Shown: positions 9,010-17,950, numbered from the stretch's first letter. The stretch: 64,000 bases of DNA from Rhodobacteraceae bacterium F11138 (GCA_016521575.1 JAEKDP010000003.1:186001-250000), one strand, 5' to 3'. A program made the numbers and translations. The notes: generated by a model from the sequence alone, not told the origin.

Positions 9010-9231
9010 CTAGAATCCCAGCCCTTCGTATTTCTTCTTGAACTTGGACACGCGACCGCCGGTGTCCATCAGGCGGGTTCCGCCACCGGTCCACGCAGGG
9101 TGTACGCTGGGATCGATGTCCAGCGCCAGCGTGTCGCCTTCCTTGCCCCATGTCGATTTCATCTGCACCACGGTGCCATCGGTCATTTTGACGTCGATGA
9201 GGTGATATTCGGGATGGATGTCTTTTTTCAT
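9010..9231 (-). CDS. rpmE: 50S ribosomal protein L31
   Basis: Large-subunit protein of 73 residues. [10 protein letters not shown] at the start, then [22 protein letters not shown] and the end [14 protein letters not shown] are typical alphaproteobacterial L31. The zinc-binding Cys residues of the CxxC type are absent, so this is the C-minus form. It follows rplS by 11 bases and shares its terminator. Confidence 0.96.
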   Translation of the reverse strand: MKKDIHPEYHLIDVKMTDGTVVQMKSTWGKEGDTLALDIDPSVHPAWTGGGTRLMDTGGRVSKFKKKYEGLGF

Positions 9232-9242
9232 CTGTCCGGTCC

Positions 9243-9626
9243 TTACGCCTGAGCGCCAGTTTTGGGCTTGTAGTTGGAATCTTCGGCGATACGGGCCGAT
9301 TTGCCGCGGCGCGACCGCAGATAGTACAGTTTGGCGCGGCGCACACGGCCACGGCGTACAACGGTGATGCTTTCGATGTTGGTCGAATGCAGCGGGAACA
9401 CACGTTCGACGCCTTCGCCAAAGGAAATCTTGCGCACGGTGAATGCACCGGCAATGCCGTCGCCGCCCTTGCGGGCGATGCAGACGCCTTCATAGTTCTG
9501 CACACGGGTGCGCGACCCTTCGGTCACCTTGTAACCGACGCGAACGGTGTCGCCGGCTTTGAAATCGGGAATGTCATGTCCCAGGGCGGCAATCTGTTCC
9601 GCCTCCAGCTGTGCGATCAGGTCCAT
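9243..9626 (-). CDS. rplS: 50S ribosomal protein L19
   Basis: A 127-residue protein at the 30S-50S interface. Family blocks [33 protein letters not shown] and [20 protein letters not shown] are present. It lies downstream of trmD on the same strand, the common rpsP-rimM-trmD-rplS order, but with a 257-base gap from trmD that may hold its own promoter and leader. That gap (9627-9883) shows no gene; no leader family could be named. Confidence 0.97.
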   Translation of the reverse strand: MDLIAQLEAEQIAALGHDIPDFKAGDTVRVGYKVTEGSRTRVQNYEGVCIARKGGDGIAGAFTVRKISFGEGVERVFPLHSTNIESITVVRRGRVRRAKLYYLRSRRGKSARIAEDSNYKPKTGAQA

Positions 9627-9883
9627 CTGATCATCTCCTAGTCTGCTCGTGGTTGGTCCACGAAGGTTTGCGCGCCTCAGAGCTCTTGGTCTTCACCGGG
9701 TCCGCCCACCGATTAGGCCGGGCGCCCGCCAGAGTTCAGGTCGTCTGTTCCTTGTCGCAAGATCCGATCTGCATGGCGTCAGGCTGAAGAAAGCCGGATC
9801 CCGGAGATGCAAACAGATCAAGTGTCCGCAAACACCGGGGTGAGTCCAGACAGAGGCTGCTTTAGGCGAAACCCCCCGCCGGA

Positions 9884-10720
9884 TCAAGCCCGATCATCAT
9901 CCTTGCCGGATTGATATGCGGCCCACAGGTCAGGGCGGCGGATTCTGGTCAGGTTTTCGGATTGTTCCCGACGCCATTGCGCGATGCGACCGTGATGCCC
10001 GGACATCAGAACCTCGGGAATCGGATGGTCATTCCACACGGCCGGACGGGTGTATTGCGGGTGTTCCAGCAAACCTGCGGAGAAACTCTCTTCCTCGGTT
10101 GAACTGGCGTTGCCCAATACGCCCGGAAGCAGCCGGACGGTGGCATCGATCAGCGCCTGTGCCGCGATCTCGCCGCCGGTCAGGACAAAATCGCCCAGGC
10201 TGACTTCCTGCATACCGAAATGGTCCAGCACCCGCTGGTCCACGCCCTCGAACCGTCCGCACAGCAGGGTCACGCCGTCAGCGCGGGCCAGATCCTGCAT
10301 CATCTGCTGGGTCATCGGGCGACCGCGCGGAGACAGGTAAAACAGCGGCCGGTTTTGCGGCGCACCCGCCTGGGCCGACTGGATCGCCGGTCCGATCACG
10401 TCGGCACGCAGCACCATGCCCGCGCCGCCGCCCGCCGGGGTGTCATCGACATTGCGGTGTTTGCCGATCCCGAAGGATCGCAAGTCCAGCGTCTCAAGCT
10501 GCCAAAGCCCATCCTGCAACGCCTTTCCGGTCAGGCTTTCGCCCAGGATGCCGGGGAAGGCACCGGGCAGCAGGGTGATGACCTGGGCTTTCCAGACGTT
10601 CTTCAGATCCGGAACCGGCGTCATCAGTTCGCGTGGCTGAGCAGAGGGGCGGATGGATTTGCGCCCCTGCGCACGAGAGGGTGCGGCGACGGGTTCGGGA
10701 GGGATGATCGGATCTGACAT
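9884..10720 (-). CDS. trmD: tRNA (guanine-37-N1)-methyltransferase
   Basis: Methylates G37 of tRNAs reading CNN codons, preventing frameshifts. SPOUT-fold core with the knot motifs LLCGRFEGVDQRVLDHF, EVSLGDFVLTGGEIAAQ and LLPGVLGN, plus KHRNVDDTPAGGGAGMVLR near the N-terminus. At 278 residues it has an N-terminal extension of about 45 residues relative to E. coli TrmD, as I recall for Rhodobacterales homologues; a shorter start (Met33) is possible. Same strand as rimM but separated by the DUF1328 gene. Confidence 0.96.
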   Translation of the reverse strand: MSDPIIPPEPVAAPSRAQGRKSIRPSAQPRELMTPVPDLKNVWKAQVITLLPGAFPGILGESLTGKALQDGLWQLETLDLRSFGIGKHRNVDDTPAGGGAGMVLRADVIGPAIQSAQAGAPQNRPLFYLSPRGRPMTQQMMQDLARADGVTLLCGRFEGVDQRVLDHFGMQEVSLGDFVLTGGEIAAQALIDATVRLLPGVLGNASSTEEESFSAGLLEHPQYTRPAVWNDHPIPEVLMSGHHGRIAQWRREQSENLTRIRRPDLWAAYQSGKDDDRA

Positions 10721-10770
10721 GGCCGCGTCTTAGGCGAATGGCGCGGCCATGGAAACGGGAAATGCGTTGA

Positions 10771-10932
10771 TCAGGCGATCGCAAAGACGCCCAGCAGCAT
10801 CAGCAGGAACAGCACCAGTGCAACGACGATCAGGATCTTTGCGCCCGACAGCGCAACACCGGACAGGCGGCCAAAGCCCAGCAAGGCCGCGATTGCAGCC
10901 ACGGCCAGAAGAATGAGAATCCACTGTATCAT
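10771..10932 (-). CDS. DUF1328 small membrane protein
   Basis: A 53-residue ORF with ribosome site AAAGGTG seven bases before the ATG. The protein is almost wholly hydrophobic: MIQWILILLAVAAIAALLGF, a short polar link GRLSGVALSGAK, then a second membrane span ending GVFAIA. The two-helix layout with GF...G and AK at the second helix matches the DUF1328 (YtjA-like) family. Function unknown; homologues often look stress-linked. It sits between rimM and trmD, an unusual place for it. Confidence 0.85.
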   Translation of the reverse strand: MIQWILILLAVAAIAALLGFGRLSGVALSGAKILIVVALVLFLLMLLGVFAIA

Positions 10933-11012
10933 GTTCACACCTTTCTTTGCCGGGCGAAGCGCCGGCTTCTGACGGGGTAACGCGTTGCGGTCGTGAAAGG
11001 TTCCGTGCCGAT

Positions 11013-11537
11013 CTAAAGCGTGCCATCGGGCAGGTCGACGATCACGCGGCCCTGGGCCAGATCGACCGTGGGGGCGTTCTCGCGGGTGAATGGCAGCAGG
11101 ATCGTGTCTTTCAGCCCGGGGCCGTGGATCTCGAGAAGGTCGCCGGCACCGTGGTTCTGTACCGACCGGACATGGCCCAGTTCGGTTCCGCCGGGGTCCA
11201 GAACCGCCAGCCCGATCAGATCCGTGTGATAGAATTCGTCATCGGGCAGCGAAGGCAATTGATCGCGCCGCGCAAACAGGCGCAAACCTTTCAGCGCGTC
11301 GGCCTGTTCCTTGGTCATGACCCCGCCAAGCCGTGCGGTGAACCCGCTCTGGATCGTGCCGATCAAAGCCACGGTATAGCTTCGGGTGCCATCTTCGGTT
11401 GTCAGGGGGGAATAGGTCTCGATGTCTTCGGGGCGGGCGCAGAAACTTTTCAGGCGCACTTCGCCGCGTACACCGAAGGCACCGCCAACGGTGCCGACAC
11501 AGATCAGATCCGAGGTCAATTTCGGGTTCCCACGCAT
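11013..11537 (-). CDS. rimM: Ribosome maturation factor RimM
   Basis: 16S rRNA processing factor of 174 residues that binds S19 in the 30S head during assembly. The N-terminal block [20 protein letters not shown] and the PRC-barrel half with [19 protein letters not shown] and [19 protein letters not shown] are characteristic. Its ATG lies inside the end of the 47-residue ORF upstream (22-base overlap), so translation is probably coupled. Confidence 0.95.
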   Translation of the reverse strand: MRGNPKLTSDLICVGTVGGAFGVRGEVRLKSFCARPEDIETYSPLTTEDGTRSYTVALIGTIQSGFTARLGGVMTKEQADALKGLRLFARRDQLPSLPDDEFYHTDLIGLAVLDPGGTELGHVRSVQNHGAGDLLEIHGPGLKDTILLPFTRENAPTVDLAQGRVIVDLPDGTL

Positions 11538-11659
11538 AGTTCTTGCACCAGTTGGCCCCCTGCCGCCGTGCAGCGTTCGGAGTGTTGGAACCGTTCATAT
11601 AACAGTCCGCTCACAAAGGCGATTGCCGTGAATATCACGAGCCGGATCAATCGAAACAT
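11516..11659 (-). CDS. 47-residue single-pass membrane protein between rpsP and rimM
   Basis: A short ORF starting [20 protein letters not shown], one membrane helix, followed by [10 protein letters not shown] and ending [10 protein letters not shown]; two Cys lie on the same side of the membrane. It overlaps the rimM start by 22 bases and lies in the same operon. I recall similar tiny proteins at this place in other Rhodobacterales, which supports reality, but no family name or function can be given. Confidence 0.6.
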   Translation of the reverse strand: MFRLIRLVIFTAIAFVSGLLYERFQHSERCTAAGGQLVQELCVGTRN

Positions 11660-11780
11660 CAGCGGGTGTCGCCTGTGTTCGTCCTCATCATCCGGCCACC
11701 CCCGGGCGTGTGGGCACAGGCGGAACCGGGGTGTCGGGAAACGCCTGGGAGAGCCCGGGCGTTTCCGTTGGGTGCGCCAT

Positions 11781-12152
11781 TTACTCGGCGCTGTTCTCGG
11801 CGGGTGCTGCCGCAGCCGCTGCCTTTTCGGCTTTCTCTTCGGCGCGGGCTTTGGCCTTGTCGCCGGGCGTGCCTTTCTTGGGGTTGTTGCGCTCGGTCTT
11901 TTCCTTGACGCCAGCGGCTTCCAGCATGCGGGCGATCCGGTCGGTGGGCTGGGCGCCCTGGCTCAGCCAGTACTGCACGCGCTCCATGTCCATCTTGACG
12001 CGGTCTTCGCTGTCTTTCGGCAACAACGGGTTGTAGGTGCCAAGCTTCTCGATGAAGCGGCCGTCGCGCGGCATGCGGCTGTCGGCGGCAACGATGCGAT
12101 AGAAGGGGCGTTTCTTGGAACCGCCGCGGGCGAGTCTGAGTTTCATGGCCAT
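11781..12152 (-). CDS. rpsP: 30S ribosomal protein S16 with long tail
   Basis: Small-subunit protein. [20 protein letters not shown] and [14 protein letters not shown] define S16. At 123 residues it is longer than the typical 80-90: after about residue 85 a tail rich in Lys, Glu and Ala follows and ends [13 protein letters not shown]. Alphaproteobacterial S16 often carries such a tail. Start at 12152 (MAMKL); 12146 is possible. First ribosomal gene of the rpsP-rimM-trmD series. Confidence 0.96.
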   Translation of the reverse strand: MAMKLRLARGGSKKRPFYRIVAADSRMPRDGRFIEKLGTYNPLLPKDSEDRVKMDMERVQYWLSQGAQPTDRIARMLEAAGVKEKTERNNPKKGTPGDKAKARAEEKAEKAAAAAAPAENSAE

Positions 12153-12220
12153 TGGTTGTTTCTCCTTTGAATGGCGTCACACTGAAAGGTGCGTGGTTGA
12201 TCCTGACCGGCGCGTGCCGG

Positions 12221-12517
12221 CTATTGCTGGTGTTTCTGGTGGTGCTGGATGACTTCCTGAATGATGAAGTTCAGGAAAGCCTTGGCGAACTCAGGGTCCA
12301 GATCGGCCTGTTTCGCCAGGTCTTCGAGACGTGCAATCTGCGTTGCTTCGCGCGCGGGATCGGACGGGGGAAGGTCGTGTTCGGCCTTCAGGCGGCCCAC
12401 CGACTGCGTGTGCTTGAACCGCTCGCCCAGAGTATAGACGAGGATCGCGTCCAGGCGGTCGATGCTTTCGCGATGTTCTTTCAGCAGGATCGCGGCGCGG
12501 GTGGCGGGATCAGTCAA
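12221..12517 (-). CDS. Chorismate mutase (AroQ type)
   Basis: A 98-residue all-helical protein that rearranges chorismate to prephenate for Phe/Tyr synthesis. ESIDRLDAILVYTLGERFKH matches helix 1 of AroQ mutases with the active-site Arg, and VGRLKAEHDLPPSDPAREAT carries the catalytic Lys and the DPxRE motif. It overlaps the GNAT gene upstream by 8 bases and lies between ffh and rpsP, the usual Rhodobacterales arrangement as I recall it. Confidence 0.92.
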   Translation of the reverse strand: MTDPATRAAILLKEHRESIDRLDAILVYTLGERFKHTQSVGRLKAEHDLPPSDPAREATQIARLEDLAKQADLDPEFAKAFLNFIIQEVIQHHQKHQQ

Positions 12518-13118
12518 GGGCCCATCCTTTCGGTTTGAACAGGGGATCCTGGTAGTGGCTTATTTCCATCTCGATGCCATCTGCCATCTGCGTGCCGTCC
12601 AGACATTCGGGCGCAGGGTGACGATAGACCGTGTCATTGCCGTCGATCGTGGCCGCGTCGGGATCCTTGACCGCGCCCAGACGTTCGGCCAGCCGGATGC
12701 TGTCGAGATTCTTGGGGTCGATATAGCTGACGGCGGTGTCCCATCCCAGCACGCGATAGAGATAGCGCCGCGCGGCGTGCGTGGCTTCCAGCGCGATGCC
12801 GCGCCCGGCCGCACCCGGCCAGATCACCCAGGCGAGTTCGGCCTCGGGCCATTTCGCGGGCTTCCAGGCCCCGGTCATGCCATAGGTTTCGCCGCTGTGG
12901 CGATCATGGATCATCCACATGCCGAAACCCCGGATCGCCCAATGGCCGATTTCGGCGGCATAGAGCATCCAGGCCTCATAGGCATTCAGCGGCCCCCCCA
13001 TGAAACGGGCGCGATAGCTGGTAAACGTCGCCTTGAAATCGGGGTAATCCCGGGGCTCGGGGCCGCGCAGGATCAGACGCCCGGTTTCCAGCGTGGGAAT
13101 GGTGACGCAGGTGGTCAT
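12510..13118 (-). CDS. GNAT-family N-acetyltransferase (RimJ/RimL-like)
   Basis: A 202-residue acetyltransferase. LETGRLILRGPEPRDYPDF is the typical RimJ-type opening; ELAWVIWPGAAGRGIALEAT holds the acetyl-CoA pyrophosphate loop (R/Q-x-x-G-x-G/A as AAGRGIA), and YIDPKNLDSIRLAERLGA is the last conserved strand-helix. It lies 6 bases downstream of ffh and overlaps chorismate mutase. The acceptor, protein N-terminus or small amine, cannot be told. Confidence 0.88.
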   Translation of the reverse strand: MTTCVTIPTLETGRLILRGPEPRDYPDFKATFTSYRARFMGGPLNAYEAWMLYAAEIGHWAIRGFGMWMIHDRHSGETYGMTGAWKPAKWPEAELAWVIWPGAAGRGIALEATHAARRYLYRVLGWDTAVSYIDPKNLDSIRLAERLGAVKDPDAATIDGNDTVYRHPAPECLDGTQMADGIEMEISHYQDPLFKPKGWALD

Positions 13119-13124
13119 CGGCTT

Positions 13125-14618
13125 CTATTTCTTCTTTCCGAAACCGGACAGCCCCGGAGGCAGACCCATGCCGCCGCCCAATCCGGGCATGCCGCCGGGC
13201 ATCTTGCCGCCCATCTGTCTGGCGGCGGATTCCAGTGCCTTGGGATCCATATCCGCGGGCATGCCGCCTTTGCCGAACATGCCTTTCATGGCCTGTTTGA
13301 GCATGCCGCCTTTGCCCATCTTGCCCATTTTCTTCATCATGTCGCCCATCTGGCGGTGCATTTTCATCAGCTTGTTCAGGTCGGACACCTGCATCCCCGC
13401 GCCGGCGGCGATGCGTTTCTTGCGGCTGGCGGCAAGGATCTGAGGGTTTGCGCGTTCCTTCTTGGTCATCGACTGGATCAGGGCGATCTGCTGTTTCAGG
13501 ATCTTGTCGTCAAACCCGGCATCTTCGACCTGTTTGGCCATCTTTTTCATGCCGGGCATCATGCCCATCATGCCCTGCATCCCGCCCATGCTTATCATCT
13601 GTTCCAGCTGCATTTTCAGGTCGTTCATGTTGAACTGACCCTTCATCATGCGCTTCATCATCTTTTCGGCCTGTTCGGCCTCGATGGTTTCCTGGGCCTT
13701 TTCCACCAGGCTGACGATATCGCCCATGCCCAGGATGCGTCCGGCGATGCGCTCGGGCTCGAACGTCTCGATGGCGTCCATCTTTTCGCCCAGACCGACA
13801 AAGCGGATCGGTTTGCCGGTGACCGCGCGCATGGACAGGGCCGCACCGCCACGCCCGTCGCCGTCCATCCGGGTCAGGACAACGCCGGAGACGCCGATCT
13901 TGTCGTCAAATTCGGTGGCGACATTGACCGCGTCCTGGCCGGTCAGCCCGTCGACCACCAACAGGGTTTCGCGCGGGTCCGCCACGTCGCGGACCTCGGC
14001 GGCCTGCTGGATCAGTTCGGCGTCGATATGCAGGCGGCCCGCAGTGTCCAGCATGTAGACATCATAGCCGCCCAGCCCCGCCTGGGTCTTGGCGCGCTTG
14101 GCGATCTGCACCGGGGTCTCGCCCTTGACGATGGGCAGGGTGTCGACCCCGATCTGCACGCCAAGGATCGCCAGTTGTTCCATCGCCGCAGGTCGGTTGG
14201 TGTCGAGGCTGGCCATCAGGACGCGCTTGCCGTCCTTTTCCTTCATGCGCTTGGCCAGCTTGGCGGTGGTGGTGGTCTTGCCCGAACCCTGCAGGCCGAC
14301 CATCAGGATCGGCGCGGGCGGGTTGTCGATTTTCAGCTGTCCGGGATCGCCGTCGCCGGTCAGCACCTCGATCAGCGCGTCATGCACGATCTTGACCACC
14401 TGCTGGCCCGGCGTGACCGATTTGGTCACCGCCTGGCCGGTGGCCTGTTCCTGTACCTTTTTCACGAAATCGCGGGCGACGGGCAGCGACACGTCGGCTT
14501 CGAGCAGCGCGACGCGGACCTCGCGCAGGGCGGTTTTCACGTCCTCTTCGGACAGGGCCCCCTGCTTGGTCAGCCGGTCGAATACGCCAGACAGACGATC
14601 GGATAGGTTTTCAAACAT
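13125..14618 (-). CDS. ffh: Signal recognition particle protein Ffh
   Basis: SRP54 homologue that binds signal sequences and 4.5S RNA at the ribosome. The start at 14618 gives MFENLSDRLSGVFDRLTKQG and 497 residues. N domain, then the G domain with VGLQGSGKTTTTAKLA (P loop), LDTNRPAAMEQL and DTAGR; the M domain is rich in Met (repeated MMKRMMKG, GGMQGMMGMM, GKGGMLKQAM) and ends GLSGFGKKK. The 212-base stretch upstream (14619-14830) holds two GC hairpins near 14727-14756 but no gene or SRP RNA. Confidence 0.97.
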   Translation of the reverse strand: MFENLSDRLSGVFDRLTKQGALSEEDVKTALREVRVALLEADVSLPVARDFVKKVQEQATGQAVTKSVTPGQQVVKIVHDALIEVLTGDGDPGQLKIDNPPAPILMVGLQGSGKTTTTAKLAKRMKEKDGKRVLMASLDTNRPAAMEQLAILGVQIGVDTLPIVKGETPVQIAKRAKTQAGLGGYDVYMLDTAGRLHIDAELIQQAAEVRDVADPRETLLVVDGLTGQDAVNVATEFDDKIGVSGVVLTRMDGDGRGGAALSMRAVTGKPIRFVGLGEKMDAIETFEPERIAGRILGMGDIVSLVEKAQETIEAEQAEKMMKRMMKGQFNMNDLKMQLEQMISMGGMQGMMGMMPGMKKMAKQVEDAGFDDKILKQQIALIQSMTKKERANPQILAASRKKRIAAGAGMQVSDLNKLMKMHRQMGDMMKKMGKMGKGGMLKQAMKGMFGKGGMPADMDPKALESAARQMGGKMPGGMPGLGGGMGLPPGLSGFGKKK

Positions 14619-14830
14619 GGCCAACTGGCCTCCGTGCCGGTTTCCGTTGTGTCCAACATGGTGTCGGACACATAAATGCGCAATTGCCCCCACGGGCGTA
14701 ACACGCTGGTGGGGGGCGATCCCCGTAACCGGGGACCGGAAGATGCACGACTTCCGGATATGGCGACGCGGATAGACCGGGGCGGCGGCAGAGTCAAGCG
14801 GCTGCCGCGCGCCCCGGCGGGCCATCGGGG

Positions 14831-15412
14831 TCAGGCGGCCAGGGCGTCGATCTGCACAGCGGCGGCGGACAGGGCTGCGTCCTGATCGGCGTTCAGCCGG
14901 TCCGCGGCGATGAACTGAATGTCGGTGATGCCGACAAAGCCCAGCACATGACGCAGGTAGGGCGAGGCGAAGTCGGCGGCAGACCCGACTTGCGCGCCGC
15001 CGGTTGCGATGGCGATGATCGCGCGCTTGCCGCGCAAAAGACCGCGCGCGCCGGTTTCGGTGTATTCAAACGTGCGCCCGACCCGGGCGATCAGGTCCAC
15101 CCAGGCCTTGAGGCTGGCGGGGATGGCGAAATTGTACATGGGCGTGCCGATCACGATGGTGTCGGCGGCCCCGAGTTCGGCGACCAGTTCATCGGACAGG
15201 GCCAGCGTCCGGCCCTGCGCAGCGGTGCGCATATCGGCCGGGGTGAAATTGGCGGCCACCCAGTCTTCGGTGATCTGGGGCAGGGCCCGGGACAGATCCC
15301 GGCGCACGATCTGCGCCGGGGCAAGGCGTTCAACGATGCGTGCGCTGAGGTCGCGGGACACCGAGCCCTGGTTGCGGGCCGATGCGTCGATATGCAGAAC
15401 GGTCTTTGTCAT
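14831..15412 (-). CDS. azoR: FMN-dependent NADH-azoreductase
   Basis: A 193-residue flavodoxin-fold quinone/azo reductase. MTKTVLHIDASARNQGSVSR holds the FMN phosphate loop, GTPMYNFAIPASLKAWVDLI is the classic AzoR motif, and IAIATGGAQ follows. Start at 15412 with RBS AAGGAT. Divergent from the LysR gene across 166 bases, so it is the likely target of that regulator. Its physiological job is probably two-electron quinone reduction; azo cleavage is the assay reaction. Confidence 0.93.
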   Translation of the reverse strand: MTKTVLHIDASARNQGSVSRDLSARIVERLAPAQIVRRDLSRALPQITEDWVAANFTPADMRTAAQGRTLALSDELVAELGAADTIVIGTPMYNFAIPASLKAWVDLIARVGRTFEYTETGARGLLRGKRAIIAIATGGAQVGSAADFASPYLRHVLGFVGITDIQFIAADRLNADQDAALSAAAVQIDALAA

Positions 15413-15578
15413 TGAAGTGATCCTTTGTGATATGCGTGATCTGGTCGATATTCGGGGTCTTGGTCCATCAGGTGCCGGTTGTGCGGTGCCTTTGCAGGAT
15501 ATCAGATAGACCCTTGCATAGCTGAACGAAACCGGCGAAGAAGCACGTTGACTGTTGATATTTGCACAGGGTTGGCGA

Positions 15579-16457
15579 ATGGAAAACTGGGACGAAGTGC
15601 GCACCGCCTATCAGGTTGCCCGGGTGGGGACGGTCAGCGGCGCGGCCGAGGTGCTGGGCGTGCATCATGCGACCGTGATCCGCCATATCGACGCCATCGA
15701 GGCACGGCTGGGGGTCAAGCTGTTCCAGCGCCACGCGCGGGGATACACAGCGACCGAGGCAGGCTCCGATCTGTTGCGGGTGGCGCAGGCCACCGAGGAT
15801 CAGTTCAATCAGCTGGTCGGGCGGCTGCGGGGGCAGGGCGATGCGGTCAGCGGTGAGCTGGTGGTGACGTCGCTGGTGGCGCTGTCGCCGTTGATGGTGC
15901 CCGTGTTGACCGGGTTTCAGCGCGACCACCCCGACCTGTTGGTGCGCTATCTGACCGGTGACCGCCTGTTCCGGCTGGAATATGGCGAGGCCCATGTGGC
16001 GATCCGCGCCGGATCGGTTCCCGAGCAGCCGGACAATGTCGTGCAGCCGTTCGTGAAGATGGGGGTCGGGCTGTATGCCAGCAAAAGCTACGCCCAAAGC
16101 CACGGCATTCCCTCCGGCGTCGCCGAGTTCGCCGATCACAGGTTCGTGGGGCATGACGATGAAAGCAATCGTGCCCCGTTCTTTCGGTGGATGCGCGAAA
16201 CCGTGCCGCCCGAGGCGCTGACCTTTCGTGCCAGCAGCGGCGCGGCGAACGAACATGCGGTGCTGGCCGGGGCCGGCATAGGGTTTCTGCCGGTGTGGAT
16301 GGCCGCGGGGCGCGATGATCTGGTACAGGTGATGGCACCGCAGGAGAACTGGTCCTCCAGCCTGTGGCTGGTGACCCATGTCGATTTGCATCGCAGCACC
16401 AAGGTCCAGAGCTTTACCAGATACCTCAAGGCATGCGCCGGGGACTGGAATCTATGA
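15579..16457 (+). CDS. LysR-family transcriptional regulator
   Basis: A 292-residue regulator from the ATG at 15579 (a TTG at 15555 is less likely). The HTH spans about residues 5-60: VRTAYQVARVGTVSGAAEVL then HHATVIRHIDAIEARLGVKL, followed by the effector domain from about residue 90. Divergent from azoR and coupled by ATGA to the DMT transporter downstream. It plausibly controls both in response to a quinone or electrophile, which is inference from layout. Confidence 0.92.
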   Translation: MENWDEVRTAYQVARVGTVSGAAEVLGVHHATVIRHIDAIEARLGVKLFQRHARGYTATEAGSDLLRVAQATEDQFNQLVGRLRGQGDAVSGELVVTSLVALSPLMVPVLTGFQRDHPDLLVRYLTGDRLFRLEYGEAHVAIRAGSVPEQPDNVVQPFVKMGVGLYASKSYAQSHGIPSGVAEFADHRFVGHDDESNRAPFFRWMRETVPPEALTFRASSGAANEHAVLAGAGIGFLPVWMAAGRDDLVQVMAPQENWSSSLWLVTHVDLHRSTKVQSFTRYLKACAGDWNL

Positions 16458-17335
16458 CATCGCAGGCGGCGGGGCACCTTTCCATGCTGTTGTTTTCGGC
16501 CCTGGTTGCCGGGTCGTTCTCGCTGGGATCAATGGTGGCCAATCACATCGCGCCGACGGCCCTGACGGCGGTGCGCTTCGGGCTGGCATCGGTGATCATG
16601 GCCGGGATGGTCCTGGGCAGCGGCCGTTTGCCCCGATCCACCTTTGCCGCACCGTGGCGATATCTGCTGCTGGGCGGGCTTTATGTGGTTTATTTCGTTG
16701 CCATGTTCGAAGGTCTGAAGACCGCGCCGCCGGTCAGCGCCGCCGCGGTGTTCACGCTGACTCCGGTGATTGCGGGGATATTCGGCTGGTTCGTGCTGCG
16801 TCAGGTGACGACGCCTCGAATGGCGCTGGCCCTGGGCATCGGCGCGTTTGGCGCATTGTGGGTGATCTTTCGGGCCGACTGGACGGTGGCGCGTGCCTTT
16901 GAAATCGGGCGCGGCGAGACGATCTATTTTTTCGGCTGCATTGCGCACGGTCTTTATCCGGTTCTCATGCGTCGGCTCAGCCGGGGCGAACCGGCGGCGG
17001 CCTTTACCCTGGGCGTGCTGGCGGCGGGGTTCATGATCCTGGTCGTCATTGGCTGGCCCGAGCTTCGCGCCACCGATTGGGCCAATCTGCCGGCCCTGGT
17101 CTGGATCACGCTGGCCTATCTGTCGATCTTTGCCACGGCCGGTACATTCCTGCTGGTGTGGATCGCGGCGCTGCGGCTGCCGTCGGCCAAGGTGATGGCG
17201 TATACCTATCTGACACCCAGCTGGGTGATCCTGTGGGAGATCGCGTTGGGCAAAGGTGCGCCAACCGGGCTGATCCTGGTCGGAATCGCGCTGACGGTGG
17301 TGGCACTGGCCCTGTTGCTGCGCGACGAAGAATAG
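16454..17335 (+). CDS. DMT-superfamily (EamA) transporter
   Basis: A 293-residue inner membrane protein with about ten hydrophobic spans in two EamA repeats; SLGSMVANHIAPTALTAVRF is the usual first-repeat pattern and AFTLGVLAAGFMILVVIGWP starts the second half. The ATG overlaps the LysR stop (ATGA), so both are made together. Such carriers mostly export metabolites or drugs; the substrate is unknown. Convergent with the ArsR gene. Confidence 0.88.
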   Translation: MTSQAAGHLSMLLFSALVAGSFSLGSMVANHIAPTALTAVRFGLASVIMAGMVLGSGRLPRSTFAAPWRYLLLGGLYVVYFVAMFEGLKTAPPVSAAAVFTLTPVIAGIFGWFVLRQVTTPRMALALGIGAFGALWVIFRADWTVARAFEIGRGETIYFFGCIAHGLYPVLMRRLSRGEPAAAFTLGVLAAGFMILVVIGWPELRATDWANLPALVWITLAYLSIFATAGTFLLVWIAALRLPSAKVMAYTYLTPSWVILWEIALGKGAPTGLILVGIALTVVALALLLRDEE

Positions 17336-17389
17336 CGGTGTTCCGAAAACAATCGCGTGTTCTGCCCTGTCAGGAACCGGCGGGGCCGA

Positions 17390-17719
17390 TCAACCGTCCG
17401 AGCCAAGCTGAGTGACCAGAAACCGTTCGAACGCATCCAGGTTGATCGGTTCGAACTGCCCGAACCCCTGCATCCACACCGATGCTCCGCGCAAGGAGTC
17501 GGGCTCCAGCTTGCACCATTTCACCCGGCCGCGCTTTTCCTGGCTGATCAGCCCGGCGCGGGTCAGGATCGACAGATGTTTGGAAATCGCGGCCAGGGAC
17601 ATGTCAAATGGCTCGGCCACGTCCGTCACCGCCATGTCGTCTTCAAGCAACATGGACAGGATCGTTCGTCGGGTCGGGTCGGCCAGGGCGGCGAAAACGG
17701 TATCCAGCGCATCGGACAT
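17390..17719 (-). CDS. ArsR-family winged-helix regulator
   Basis: A 109-residue regulator. LADPTRRTILSMLLEDDMAV and FDMSLAAISKHLSILTRAGL are the two halves of the ArsR HTH, then the wing LISQEKRGRVKWCKLEPDSL. No CxCx metal site is visible in the recognition region, so metal sensing is not indicated. This subfamily usually sits beside an SRPBCC (AHSA1) gene, but no such partner is adjacent here. A perfect palindrome 33 bases upstream suggests autoregulation. Confidence 0.9.
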   Translation of the reverse strand: MSDALDTVFAALADPTRRTILSMLLEDDMAVTDVAEPFDMSLAAISKHLSILTRAGLISQEKRGRVKWCKLEPDSLRGASVWMQGFGQFEPINLDAFERFLVTQLGSDG

Positions 17720-17751
17720 GGTCCGGCCTTAGCCCGCGTTTGCGGGAACCG

Positions 17752-17767
17752 TCAACCATATGGTTGA
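17752..17767. promoter_or_regulatory. Perfect palindrome, probable ArsR operator
   Basis: TCAACCATATGGTTGA is a perfect 16-base palindrome 33 bases upstream of the ArsR start, where an autorepressor would bind. It lies about 180 bases before atpI, so an effect on the ATP synthase operon is less likely. Confidence 0.6.
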
Positions 17768-17891
17768 ATATGTATTTTGCCCCGCGGATGCGGACACCCG
17801 CCTGCGAACGGGCTTTTCGTGGCGCGAAGGGTTTGTAAAATAGACATGAAAACAGATAGTTGGGTGAAATTCCGCGGGGCCGCGCGGGTGA

Positions 17892-17920
17892 TTGACTCTG
17901 TGCGCGACAGGCTCTAGCAC
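17892..17920 (+). promoter_or_regulatory. Possible promoter of the F0 operon
   Basis: TTGACT, a 17-base spacer and TAGCAC lie just before atpI. The -35 is good and the -10 poor against the sigma-70 consensus. The predicted transcript start would be about 25 bases before the GTG of atpI. Confidence 0.4.
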
Positions 17921-17950
17921 CATGCCAGACAAAGCGTGAGGGATGTCGCG

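Noticed and set aside
12462-14606. A 714-codon plus-strand frame opposite ffh, GNAT and chorismate mutase
   Set aside because: Antisense of three certain genes, with low-complexity His/Gly-rich translation and no recognisable domain.
14619-14830. Possible 4.5S SRP RNA near ffh
   Set aside because: Two GC hairpins are present, but the conserved SRP RNA tetraloop and internal-loop sequences are not. More likely a terminator or leader structure.
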